Part shown: piece by piece, positions 10,821 through 21,029 of the stretch
How positions within the stretch are numbered: the stretch's first letter is position 1
Layout of the letters: every line of letters begins with the position of its first letter
Origin: Auricularia sp. M13
Taxonomy: Eukaryota > Basidiomycota > Agaricomycetes > Auriculariales > Auriculariaceae
Reading direction: 5' to 3'
Assembly (NCBI GenBank): GCA_037042915.1
Contig: CM073203.1
Span: 2,790,001-2,854,000 of the forward strand
DNA length: 64,000 bases
Notes under the pieces: model-generated
What the model was told of the DNA's origin: nothing
Database searches by the model: none
What the model saw: only the letters and a program-made list of their open reading frames with translations
Made by a program: the position numbers and the translations under genes

Positions 10821-12691
10821 ATGTCGTCGGACCTCACCATCGCACCTCCGGATATTGGGAGCTGCTGCATGCAGCTTCTTTATCTCTTGGCACTATTCGC
10901 TGAACACGCCGGTCTCACCACTACGCAGATGCAGTTGTTTTATCAGCTATGGACGAAGATTGTTGATCTATCTCGAAACCTTCCGGGCCCGCATCGTAAC
11001 AAGACCGGCAGAGACAACTACGGGCGCCCATACATCGTTGAGGCATGCTTCTGTAAAAACCCAAATGCTTCAGAGCACCAGCCACGGCTACAAGAGTACT
11101 TCAGAGCAGCTGGCTGCTCCATAGCGCCTGAGAGCACTCCAGATCACCATTCAAAGAACCATAGCGCGTCAGAGCACTGAATTGATGCTCCAGGGCACTC
11201 CGAAGCCAAATACAGCGGCTCTGGTACGCTTTTGATTGCTCTGACCGCTCTGCGCGCCGCCGCGCGCCGCTCAGTCTGCCGCAGGTCTGCCGCGCCCGGA
11301 TGGTTGCCATCGGCGTGTAGCCATCAGCCAGGTTAGTCACTTCGGGACTCGAGGACATGGTTCGACTTGTGCTGACTTTGAACTCCCCTTGCTCTCTCTC
11401 TCCCCCCGAACGGGGCGTACCACACGAGCGACAAGCCGCCCTTGGTCGCTCAAAGCCTGACGACCTACAAGATCGCCCGCAACATTCAAGCTTCCTGCCA
11501 GCTGTACTGCCTGACTTCCGTCTCGTCGTGCTGCCTGGAGTTGCTCGCCGTCCCGTATGAGTACTCTGCTCGGTCTGGTACTCTTCTGTCTGCGTAGACT
11601 TCTGACTCTCTGGTGCTCTGGGCTGTTCTGGGCTGACTGGGATGTCTCATTTTGCTCTGTTTGCGGTGCTCTCTTACTGCCTGCTCCATGCCGTCACGCT
11701 TCGCCCATTTTTGAACAACTGACATATTTTCTCAGAAGTTCATCGACTCCCGCAACTGCACACGTACGTGGTTTATGGGCAACATTTTATATACGTTTCA
11801 CTCATTCTCTTGGCAGGTAGTTTTCCTTTCATGCGAGGAGTCGAAGGATCATCGGGGCGAGAGGCGTCGTAATGCTTGTATGTCGTTCTACACATCGACA
11901 CGGCGAACATGCCCCGGTCCCACTTGTTACCGTATATACTATAATATATGTTTGTTAGCGTCTTTATGTACTACAGAACAAGACCCGAAAAAAAGCAAGG
12001 AGCAGGCAAGCAATCGGGTGATCAAATGCTGCTCCGGTATCAGCGGGGCATGGATATCACGGAGTTGCCTGAATTGGCGTGCTCCAGAGCGCTTTTGGCT
12101 TGCTATCAGAGCACTCTCAAAGCAGGCCGCTTGATCTGAGAGAGCTTTGCGGCAAACGGCTTGCTTCAGATCGGGGTACGTGTCTCTGGCGGCTCTGGCC
12201 GCTATGGAGGCTCCACAGCGCTCCAGAGCAACCCCGGTTTTTACAGAAGTGCATCCACCTCCCTGTAAGTCTATCTCTGGGATGTTGCCATAAGCTGAGC
12301 GCGTCTCACACAATTAGAACAACATGTATTTCGAACGCCGTTTCTTTCCCAAGATGAAGGTGGTGTCATACTTATTCTCGTAAGTTCATGTGAAGGATGT
12401 CATGGCCGGATCTCATCCATACGCAGAAATCGCAAGTATGGCCCCCGTAACTTCTTTCACTACAAGTACGTCATATGCTATGGTATCTGCATGACCGATA
12501 TGACTGAATCACTTTCAGCCCCGAGGGAAACTTCTACGGCTCATATTACGCGCTCACTGGGGGTCTCAATGGTCTCACAGTCAAGATCAAAGGCATCAAG
12601 CTCTCTAAACTGGCTCATGAAGACATACGAATATCCACCCGACATTCCGGCGCGTGAGCGTGGCGGAAAGGCCGAGCGCTATAATAACTGA
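10821..12691 (+). pseudogene. Unrecognised small protein, tandem paralogue B, interrupted by a TIR element
   Basis: Paralogue of gene A. Exon 1 runs from the ATG at 10821 to about 11046 and carries LLYLLALFAEHAG, LWTKIVDLS and DNYGRPYIVEA. It is then broken by a 1.2-kb inverted-repeat element. Later exons are about 12318-12379 (MYFERRFFPKM), 12427-12465 (KYGPRNFFHY) and 12519-12691. The join between the last two gives HYNPEGNFYGSYY, matching FYYNPEDGFYGSYV of gene A, which supports the introns. Copy B has one more intron (12466-12518) than copy A. The C-terminal block YPPDIPARERGGKAER is in a different frame from the preceding IKGIKLS block, so a frame break lies near 12600. With the insertion this suggests a disabled gene. 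The function is unknown. Confidence 0.45.
11047..12250. mobile_element. Non-autonomous DNA transposon (TIR element), ~1.2 kb, inside gene B
   Basis: The left end GCTTCTGTAAAAACC (11047-11061) is matched by the reverse complement of the right end (12236-12250), with 14 of 15 positions equal. Both ends are flanked by GCAT (11043-11046 and 12251-12254), a possible 4-bp target duplication. Inside both ends the motif AGAGCAC/TGCTCT recurs many times, a subterminal-repeat pattern often seen in hAT-like elements. No transposase-like reading frame was seen, so the copy is probably mobilised in trans. The superfamily is not certain: the TIR does not match a standard terminus I know. The terminus contains GTAAAA at the left and TTTTTACAG at the right, which resemble splice sites. 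Confidence 0.6.
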
Positions 12692-13704
12692 ACGGTTGGG
12701 ATTACCTGGTAACCGATAACTTGCGTGTAGCAATGGGATTCGTTCATTCTCCCTGTAATTCAGTGATGACCTGTGATGATGAGCTCCGGCATGTACACTA
12801 CTGCCTGTAACATTCCCTGGTTGTACGTTGAGTAAACTCCTTTCGTCTGAAGAGACATGTTATCTCTCTCTTTGCCGTCATCCGCGGGCGCCGCGGAGGT
12901 TCTCCTTGCTGCTCGAGCTGGGCCTTTGAATCGGCGCAAGTCTACCCAGATGGTCAGTTCAGGCCCGTCAGATGGACTATAGGGATTATATACGTAATAA
13001 ACTGACTCGGAGATTAGACGAACCCCAACAAGTATGAGACGCGTGGGATGGGTTCAGACTCGGACAGTCACTCTCAACGCGCGTTTTCTCCAAGCGGTAG
13101 CCTGCTGTGCGAGATTAGCTAAACCGGAAGCCTCGTTAGTTGCGTTACAGCTGTACCGTTAATGTGATCTCAGAACAGATTTTCATGCTTTTTGGGAAGT
13201 TCAAACTTGAAGTTATGACATCGCTCGCGAGTGAGTACCAGTCGAATCACGTGGTCCGGATCGCTGATCTGTCGGGTACACGCGTGAGAGTTGCCATCGC
13301 CAGGGACTCACATTGACCATCTCAGTACTTGTGGTAAAGAGGGCGGTACCACCTATCTTTGGCATTGTCAACGCTATTCCTGGGCAGCCGTGATGCGCCT
13401 GAACAACGGGCCTCGGTTGTCCGGCAGGGAGACGATCGAGAATTTCGATAAGATTTCCGTGGCGTGAGACTCCATTTTCCTACCTATGGGAGCAGCTCAC
13501 ATATATAGCTGCTTGTAGTAACGAATTCCCGTTGCCATTGGGCGTCACCGCCTCGGGATTGTTGTTGCGGAATCATGTCCGCCATCAGCGGCAGTGCCTT
13601 CGCGCGGCTATTTTTGCGTCACCCAGCAACACCGCGCAGCGGCTGGACAAGCTGCAGCGTGGTTTGTTTCTCGCTTTCCTTTCTTCACTTGCCTCGTTTT
13701 CGCC
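12692..13704. other. Intergenic region with promoter of the Stealth gene
   Basis: No gene is seen in about 1 kb. An ATATATA box at about 13501-13507 and a purine-poor stretch precede the ATG at 13705. Nothing else was recognised. Confidence 0.4.
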
Positions 13705-16312
13705 ATGGTCCGGTCCCGAGGCCGTTTTGTCGTTGCTGGAGGGGCGCTGCTCGTGTCGACCGGCGCGCTGTATCTATGGATGGCTCCAGATGCTGCGCAG
13801 GAGCATTGGCAGGCACTCCAGTCTTTCTCATTCTCTGGTCTCAATTCGTCGCCCGAGCCACCGCTAGTGGTATCACCACCGCAGACAGGCGAATCCCTCT
13901 GCGATGTGCCACCTGGGACCGATGTTGCGGAGCTCGTGACAATACCTGACGGCGACGCACGCGCGCAATATCGCTTGATACACGCGCCGAGCGAGCATGC
14001 ATGGCCCAGTTTCCGCCCTTTGCAGCATTCCCGGGGCTTGCCCTCTGAATGCATCGACAGCTATGTCAGCGCCGGCAAGCCGTGTAAGGGGTTTATTGCG
14101 CCCCTGGCCACCTTCGACTTTGTTTGGTAAGCCCGCCGTCAGCGTCCGGCACGCGACCAGCTTGGGCGCTCACACGACCGCCGCAGGACTTGGTCCAACG
14201 GCAGTGAGGGCCTGCATAGATCAACCTACCTGGCCTACGAACGCTCTACACTGCCCGTAGGCAGCAAATCACAAGCAGACCAGCCAAGTCGTCTAAAGCT
14301 ATTTAGGTTTGCCCTATTTCGGTTGTCCAAGGCCGACGTCTGACATGCCACGGCCAGGGAGCACGATGAGCTGCGCCATTCGCTTCGCTCGGTGTTGCAG
14401 CATTTCAGGCCGTTCCTGAACCGCATTCACCTCATCACGGGCGACCTGCCAGTGCCCAACTTCAAGGACACCTTCAAGGCCGCATACGACGAAAAATTCG
14501 AGCCCTGTCCGCACACACGCCCCACCATCCCGCGCCTCGGCCAGGTCCCGACGTGGCTCAACGTCAGCCAGCCCGACGGCAACGTCCACATAGACGTCAC
14601 GCATCATTCTCAATTCTTCTCGCACTACACCGACTCTGTATTCAACTCCCTCGCTATCGAATCGCAATTCCCCAATCTGCCCAACCTGCATGAGCATTTG
14701 TGAGTCTCCGTTCAAGCGGTATTACGACGCCTTTCTGACGATCCCTCGCAGCGTTTATATGGTCCGTCTCTCGATGCACTGACTGGATGGTATCCTAACG
14801 CGTAGCGTGCACAGAACGACGACTTCTTCTTCTCTGCCAACCTCATTGGCACGGACTTTTACAGCGACGGTGCGTGCAGTGGAGCGCTGGGCTTCCATCC
14901 AGTCGCTGACTTTCTCTCAGCCTTTGGCACCGTCTTCAGAGTGTACCCAAGCCGCGTCATACAGCCAGCAAGCGAGCGAGATCCCAACAGCCCGCTCCAG
15001 GCCACCGAGACGGTCGCGCTGGAAAAGTCCAGCGAGGTAATAAGTGCGTCAACCTTCGCTGCCTCCTCATGGACATCCCCTGACCATCGCGCACCTTCAG
15101 GCAGGCGCTTCGGCTTCCGTTCGCGCCCTTATCCGTCGCACGAGTCCAAGGTGGTGTCCACGCCGCTGTTCCGCGAGCTCGCTGCGCTCTTCCCCGAGGC
15201 ACTGGCCGAGAGCGCCCGCGCACGCGTCCGCAGCGTGACGGGCTCCAAGGTCGTCAACGTGCACATGATGGCGCTCTACCTGCACTTTGTCGTCGAGCGC
15301 CACCGCGAGGCCGTCCTGTGGTCGTGGGCCGTCGCACGTCTCAGCCAGATCGCTGCCACGGGCCGCGAGGACTGGGCCGAGGTCGCCTGGAAGGAGATTG
15401 GCGGCGCAGCCAAGGGCAAGGCCGTCGACGTCAAGGCGCGCCGCCGTGCGACGCTCGACAAGAACCACACGGTCAGCGTCATGGGCGAGATGGAAGGTTC
15501 CTATGCGGCCAGGGCGTACCGTTTCTGTGCGTACCCTCCCCATGTCATCTGTGTGTTATTGATGTTAGCTCTCAGCGAGCGAGGACGGCTACCCATACGC
15601 GTCGCTCGGCGACAAGGGCCGCAAAGTTGGCCGGACATGAAGTCAGTGAACGACATCGCGGACGGCCACCCCCACTTCCGATGCAAGGTCGTGCGGCAGC
15701 GGTGCTTCCCCACGCGCGACGACATCGCCTCGGGCTACTCCCCAGCGGACTTCTTCACGCACATCGCGTTCTTCGACATCGCGTGCGGCGACTGCAGTGA
15801 GTCTCATCGCCCGTTTGTGGCGCGCGCTGACCGCTGCAGTCATCACCGCCCTCGTGGCCAAGAGCGGCGAGCTCGGGCTCTCGGCTGCGCTGCCCAAGGC
15901 CGGCGGGAAGCTGAAAACATTCGACGAGCCGCCGCACCTCCCGCTCGTGTCCGACTGGACTGACGGCAACTTTACCGTTGAGAGCGTCGTCCCGGCCGAC
16001 GCGGACCTGCGCGCGTGGTCGGCACAGCTCATCCACCGCTATCGCTATGTCATTGGTTCGTCCTGCCGCTCTGCATTCCTCCTCCCTTTCTCACGCCGCG
16101 CAGGCCGGATATTCTCGGGATTCTCAATGCTGAAGAACCCGCAGCAGGCGGCGGACGAGTTCAAGCGGCTCGACCGCGACATCAAGGCGGGCTGGATGGG
16201 CGTTGTGTGCGTCAACGACGACATCGTCAAGGGCGCGCCCGAGGTCGACAAACTGTTCCGCGGCTGGCAGGAGGAGCACTGGCCGCACCGCGCCGAGTGG
16301 GAAATATACTAG
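13705..16312 (+). CDS. Stealth-family exopolysaccharide phosphotransferase (type II membrane protein)
   Basis: Stealth proteins transfer hexose-1-phosphate to glycans; the fungal example is Cryptococcus Xpt1, which phosphorylates mannans in the Golgi. The N-terminus has one membrane anchor (FVVAGGALLVSTGALYLWM). The four conserved regions are visible across introns. CR1 is FDFVWTWSNGSE, joined over intron 14127-14186. CR2 is REHDELRHSLRSVLQHF then RIHLITGDLPV. CR3 is HEHFVYMNDDFFFSANLIGTDFYSD, which needs a 10-nt microexon at 14752-14761. CR4 is the region around RPYPSHESKVVSTPLF. The acidic pair in NDDFFF is present. The protein ends ...EEHWPHRAEWEIY at 16312. The junction near 15030-15100 and the frame around 15637 could not be settled: GRKVG is followed by an apparent shift before MKSVNDIADG. 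This may be a sequence error, a missed intron or real damage. Confidence 0.82.
14752..14761 (+). other. 10-nt microexon in the Stealth gene
   Basis: The exon before ends at 14699 with CAT TT and is followed by GTGAGT. The sequence TCGCAG precedes 14752, GTCCGT follows 14761, and CACAG precedes 14815. Using all four sites gives H-E-H-F-V-Y-M-N-D-D in one frame, exactly the Stealth CR3 motif; without the microexon the frame is lost. Confidence 0.65.
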
Positions 16313-16650
16313 TAGCGTTTTATCTATTGTATCGCTCACTGTATTCTTATGTTTCCCTCATATACCACTGTCGCAGAGCGGCCTTGCACATAATACAATC
16401 GGATACCTTCAAGTTCTATTGGGTGGAGAATGGCTAGCAAAGGACCCAAGGGCTGCTTTCCCGACTGACACCGCCTCTCGCATTCATGCAGCGCTCCCGT
16501 GGCTTCTCCATTCCCGTATTCCAGACAGTGCAGTCCTGTGCTGGTTACAGTGTGCAGCTTTCCCGGACTGCACCCGGCGACGTTCATATAGCTCGCTCTC
16601 GAGTTCGACCTCCAGCTCGACAAGTACTCTTCGCTGCCCTTCCTCCGTGA
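16313..16650. other. Intergenic region
   Basis: This is the presumed 3' untranslated region of the Stealth gene and upstream region of the next gene. No gene was recognised; the minus-strand frame at 16336-16812 looks like chance. Confidence 0.35.
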
Positions 16651-17342
16651 ATGCGGCTCACGGCTTCCAGGCTGAGGGCGCGGTCCCGCGCTGCGGCCGA
16701 GATGGCTGTGGAGCTCGCTAAGGAGGCTGCTGTCGCCTTTCCACCACTCCAAGCCGGAATTGGCCCAGTGGCCGCACTCGTAAAGCGACAGGCGGTGTGT
16801 CAGCAACTTCATCTTCAGGTTCTGTCCTATTTATGAGTATATGCTCTAGATCGTCCGGCAGAACATCGACACCGCGGAGGACTTGCGATCGCGTGCTGCG
16901 ATGCTGGCCAGTGCGTGCTCGCGCCTGCTCTACAACCCCGAATCCGGGGAGGTCGGTGCCGGCGAACTGGAAGAATTGCGCGATCACTGCGAAAGGTAAG
17001 ATGAGATTTACTGCTAGCGCTGGTCCTCACTTCCACCAAGGGCTCTTCTGCAGGCGACCGTAACCCTGGAAGACTATGACAGAAGGAGAACAAGGCGCAG
17101 GTCAATTCTGCGACGGATGGATCTCATTGTTGTGGCACCGGACGATGGAGTCGCCCTTGCTGACGCGATGGCAAAGATACACTATGCCACTGAGAGGCTG
17201 GTGAGTGTCATTTTGCGAGCACTACCGTGCTTCTGCTCATCAAGCATTCAGAGTGCGTTCGAGCTCAACTCTTCAATCGTTAAGAATGCATTCGAACTGC
17301 GCCAGCATCTGATCCTCCTTCGGACAGAAGTAAGGCAGTGAG
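16651..17342 (+). CDS. Stand-alone four-helix domain like the N-terminus of agaricomycete NLR proteins
   Basis: The opening VELAKEAAVAFPPLQAGIG resembles the 'A.DAFPPLKSAVGG' opening of four-helix (MLKL/HET-S-like) N-terminal domains found before NACHT or NB-ARC modules in mushrooms. An intron at 16796-16849 joins KRQA to IVRQNIDTAEDLRSR. Further helices read AAMLASACSRLLYNPE, RRSILRRMDLIVVAPDD, DAMAKIHYATERL and, after an intron (about 17201-17251), SAFELNSSIVKNAFELRQ to the stop at 17340-17342. No NTPase or repeat domain follows, so this is an isolated adaptor-like protein or a gene remnant. The exon joint near 16998/17056 does not keep frame with the sites I could find, so damage is possible. 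The start may be 16651 or 16702. Confidence 0.42.
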
Positions 17343-18277
17343 TTATCGTTCAAACGGCAGGGAAACTGTAGTCCAATGATTTATCCTAGGGACGGAGCCA
17401 TCGTCATTTCCGCCGTTTTATTTTCCAATTGGGCATGCAGGTTGCCCCTAGAAAATAGCCGGCTCTGAGCCAACGGCAAAAAAATTCAACCAGTCACAGC
17501 AGAGCGGGCGACAAGCATGAGATACCCCGCGCGCAAAGCAGCAACGACGTGGTCCAAACAATCTGCAGCGACCACAAAGCCTGGTATCCAAGAAGACCTG
17601 GACGCCCCGAGGTGTTGCCCCCGTCACCTGCAGGGCGGGCAAGCTAACTCGGGTAGAAGTCCTCGCACTCACAGCGCGGAAAGTGACTGGACGCGCTGCC
17701 ACCACAATGTGGCATTCTCCTGAGGTGGTTGAGAGCGATGCATCTTTCGATGCTGCTCCGCGAGCCAGCGTCTGACATCCGGCAGGCGGTGTCAGTCCCG
17801 CTTCAGGTCAAGAGGCCGAAGATAGAGTGCGCATCAAAGACAGTTGTGCAGACACGACTTAGACTCCCTCTCCGAGTCCTTGCATATTCGGAGCCAGGGA
17901 ATGTCTGCCCTTCCGGGGGCTTCGATGAGATCGGTCGATCTCGAGTGAGCCCAGTGCGACATGTGCTGAGATCAAGAGCTTTTGTGCATGTTCGCCTGGA
18001 CCGGATAAATATTTGCATGTACCCATCTATTGTCTGATGGGTTCCAAATGCAACTTGCGGGCTGCTGCTTAAATCATGGTAGTATGCGCAGAACCTTGTA
18101 TGCCATTCTCAGTGACCTGAGCGGTAGGTTGACAAAGAATCTCACAGAAGCTGCGATACGTTTCAGCTGTTATCAATTGTTGTCGCTCACGCAATTGAAT
18201 GTTATCATGAGAGAATATAATTGCAAATCAAGGGGTACACGGTGACCAGCGACAATATACATGATTATGTACGGATC
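17343..18277. other. Intergenic region
   Basis: About 0.9 kb between converging genes. Only short frames without codon-like pattern were seen; no repeat or RNA gene was recognised. Confidence 0.35.
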
Positions 18278-20169
18278 TCAAGAGTTAGATAGTTTAGGAA
18301 CCTCGTTCTTCACCCATTGAAGTACCTTCCACACGTCCTCGAAGTTGCTCACCAGTCCAAGACTGATACGAATGAGACCGAAACTAGAATCGCCGTCGAA
18401 AAGCAAGTCTCCGACCTCCTTGTTCACGCCCAAATGGAGGTTCCGCTGCCACCAGTCCAGGTCGACCTCCTCGCCGTTGTCCGCCAGGCGCTTCGGAAAC
18501 CGGCCGGAGCGGTGGAGAAGCCCGAAAACCGCGCCAGGGTTGCACATGCAGCCTGTCCTGAGCGCGATGCGCGACTGGCGCGCGGAGCGCTCGACGATGT
18601 CGTTCCGGATAGGTAGCCCCGACTGGTCGAGGAAGATGCACGCTACGACGGAGCCACTCGCACCCGGCTCTTCCAGTTTCGGGAGAGTGGAGACGACATG
18701 AGCGAGCGGGGTCCCGTTCGCGTGCGTCGCCTGCGCGATGCCCGTGCTCAGAGCGTGAGTCAGGATGGTGAGACGTTCGGGAAGTATGTCCCGGTAGCGC
18801 GAGACGATTTCGAGGCCGGCCGTGACGGCGGGGATGCTGAGGTAGTTGATCGTTCCGTCCTCCCACTTCTCGGAATCGACGTCGGACGGCGCGTGGTCGT
18901 CGTCGACCTCGGCCTGCTCCATCGCGCTCAGGGCAATGGGGCAGTCAGTGTCTTCCTTCGGCTGGACGAGATGGTAGCTCATTGGCCCAGAACCGGGGAC
19001 CTGGACTGCGGTGACAGTGCCGCCACTGTCATTCGTGTTCAGTTTCTGGACTTGGTACGAATGAGGACAACGTACGCGAACCACACCCTGCGCATAACAT
19101 TGCGCGAAAATGAACGCCTCACGATGAGCGCTCCCATACCGGTAGGGTAACCGCAAATCTTATAGAAGGACACCGCGCAGGCGTCGACCGGGGTCTGGCG
19201 TAGAGAGATCTTGGTCGTCGGGACCAATGCGGCGGCGTCAAGGAGCGTATACAGTCCTGTGGCCCGTGCGAGCGGGAGAATCTCAGAGAGTGGCGCCTTG
19301 GCAGCGGTAACGTTCGATTGTCCAGTAATAACTAGGAGAGACGATGAGAAGGACTGCCCACGTAGCATGCCCTGGGAAAGTCAGAAAGAAGTTCACATGA
19401 AGAAGAGAGAGCTTCCATACCTCAAGGCTATCCATGTCAACTCCACCACATGGACCACATCCGTAATAATGAACGTTGGCCCCCTTGGTCTCTGCAAAGA
19501 CCCGAATGCCGTGGACGGAATTGTGCGCATCCATCGGGAGCAGCACCGAGGAGCCTTCAGTAAAAGGGAAGGACTCTCCCACCATCTTGAGAGCGCCAGT
19601 AGCGTTTGGGGTGAAGATGATTGCATAGTCGTCCTTGTCTGCATCAACGAACTTGAGGACAGCTTCGCGGGCACGATAAGCTAGCTCGGACGAGCGGCGA
19701 GAACTGTGAGACCGTTATCAACGACGTTCCTGATATCGGGCCGAGGCCCCGGACGGCGAGCTCACCTCTCTGAGCGCGAATGCGCGTTGCCGAAGAGATT
19801 CCCCTGCTCGAGGAGAAGCTTCATGTGGTCCCGGAGGAGAACCTCGGGGAAGAGAGATCCGCCCATGTAGTCGACATAGGTCTCGGCACCGTCGAGCCTG
19901 GTGTACTCGCTTGCGCGCAATTTGTCCAGCGCCGTGGTCGCCTTGTACGCAGGGTACTCATGCAGGAAAGCCTCGAATGCTTGAGCGAGATCGGTAGCCT
20001 CGGCTTCGGGCGCGGTCGAGGGGTGGGAGCTGAGCACGCCATCGCCGGCGGCAGCCGCAGAGGCCTCGTTCTGCTTTTTGACGGTGTCGTAGCCTGCGCC
20101 TTGTACGAGGCGTAGCTGGAGCGTGCCATAAGTCTCAGGAGCGAGAATTTGGGTCTGGGTAGCGATCAT
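18278..20169 (-). CDS. PLP-dependent class V aminotransferase, molybdenum cofactor sulfurase-like (no MOSC domain)
   Basis: The class V fold uses pyridoxal phosphate to take sulfur from cysteine; molybdenum cofactor sulfurase is the closest described eukaryotic type. Exon 1 (20169-19766) ends with the family block YVDYMGGSLFPE and NLFGNAHS. Exon 2 from 19703 reads SSRRSSELAYRAREAVLKFV, then DYAIIFTPNATGALKMVG. Exon 3 carries LLVITGQSN, TGLYTLLDAAALVPT and VSFYKICGYPTGMGAL, where the Lys in FYKICGYPTG is the expected PLP lysine. Exon 4 (from about 19023) carries GTVTAVQVPGS, INYLSIPAV, a cysteine-rich LRTGCMCNPGAV and ends RISLGLVSNFEDV...NS. The fourth intron (about 19074-19024) restores WFAGGTV. 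The protein is about 560 residues and stops before any MOSC domain, so it is a sulfurase-like paralogue, not a full MOCOS. All joints keep frame. Confidence 0.78.
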
Positions 20170-21029
20170 AGTAGGCTAGAGGTGGGCGAGAGGAGAGGGG
20201 TGGGAGTGCTGCCCTCTTGGCTCGGGACCTTTTTGTAGGTCCGGACACGTTCTTGCGGCCTTGCGTCGGCTGATGTTGTGCCGTAAATTGATGGTGACTG
20301 GCGACCCCATTGCCTAGGAGCACCCCCAACCTAGTCCCATCGTCCCAAGTCACTGATACGTCTTCTAATCGTGACTACAGCGCACCGATGGCTCCTGCCA
20401 GAATGCACTGGCACGGAACCTGTCTAGCATCTCGCCTGGGGTATAACACAATCGCTTTCAACGTGTGCTTGGGAGGCCTTGTCGATACATGGTATGCTAC
20501 AGGCATACAGTGGTCAGACGATCAAGATGATCCGACCGAGCCTCCTCCTCCGCATTCTCCTTCCTCGGGTCCCCGAGCAAGCATACCTAACATTGTACGG
20601 TACCTGTCTCGCTTGGAATACCTCAGATACTAGCTTTCGAGTTCAGCCCTCGCAGAATCTACTATACGCGCTATTTGATGATGTTCTCAGGTCTTGCAGT
20701 CACCAAAAATGCCTCTGTATGCCTCTGTGGTGATGGGCTGCAGCGATCGCAAACGGAGGCGCCCAGGACGTACGTGGACGTCCAGCCTCATATACAGTTG
20801 AACGAATGTCAAACGTCCAAGTCAGACGGAGCTTCCATTGATATTCTCCGTGGCCCTAGCGCCAGCCGGGACGCCTAGAATACAATCGTACATGATGCGT
20901 ACTACTCCATGTCGTGGTAATGCGAGGCATGCATAGCTAATGGTCATCATAAAAAAGCTGCAAGAGCTCAGTTACAAACGTTGGAGTCGAAGTACGATGC
21001 TGCGTTCGATGTCATGTCTGAGGGGATAA
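20170..21029. other. Intergenic region
   Basis: This is the upstream region of the sulfurase-like gene (minus) and downstream of the glucanase. Only short chance frames are seen. Confidence 0.35.

Noticed and set aside
14314-14715. 133-codon minus-strand frame
   Set aside because: Antisense to Stealth exons that carry the family motifs.
16819-16849. 31-nt intron in the four-helix gene
   Set aside because: The overlapping 54-nt intron 16796-16849 has a better GTGTGT donor and normal length.
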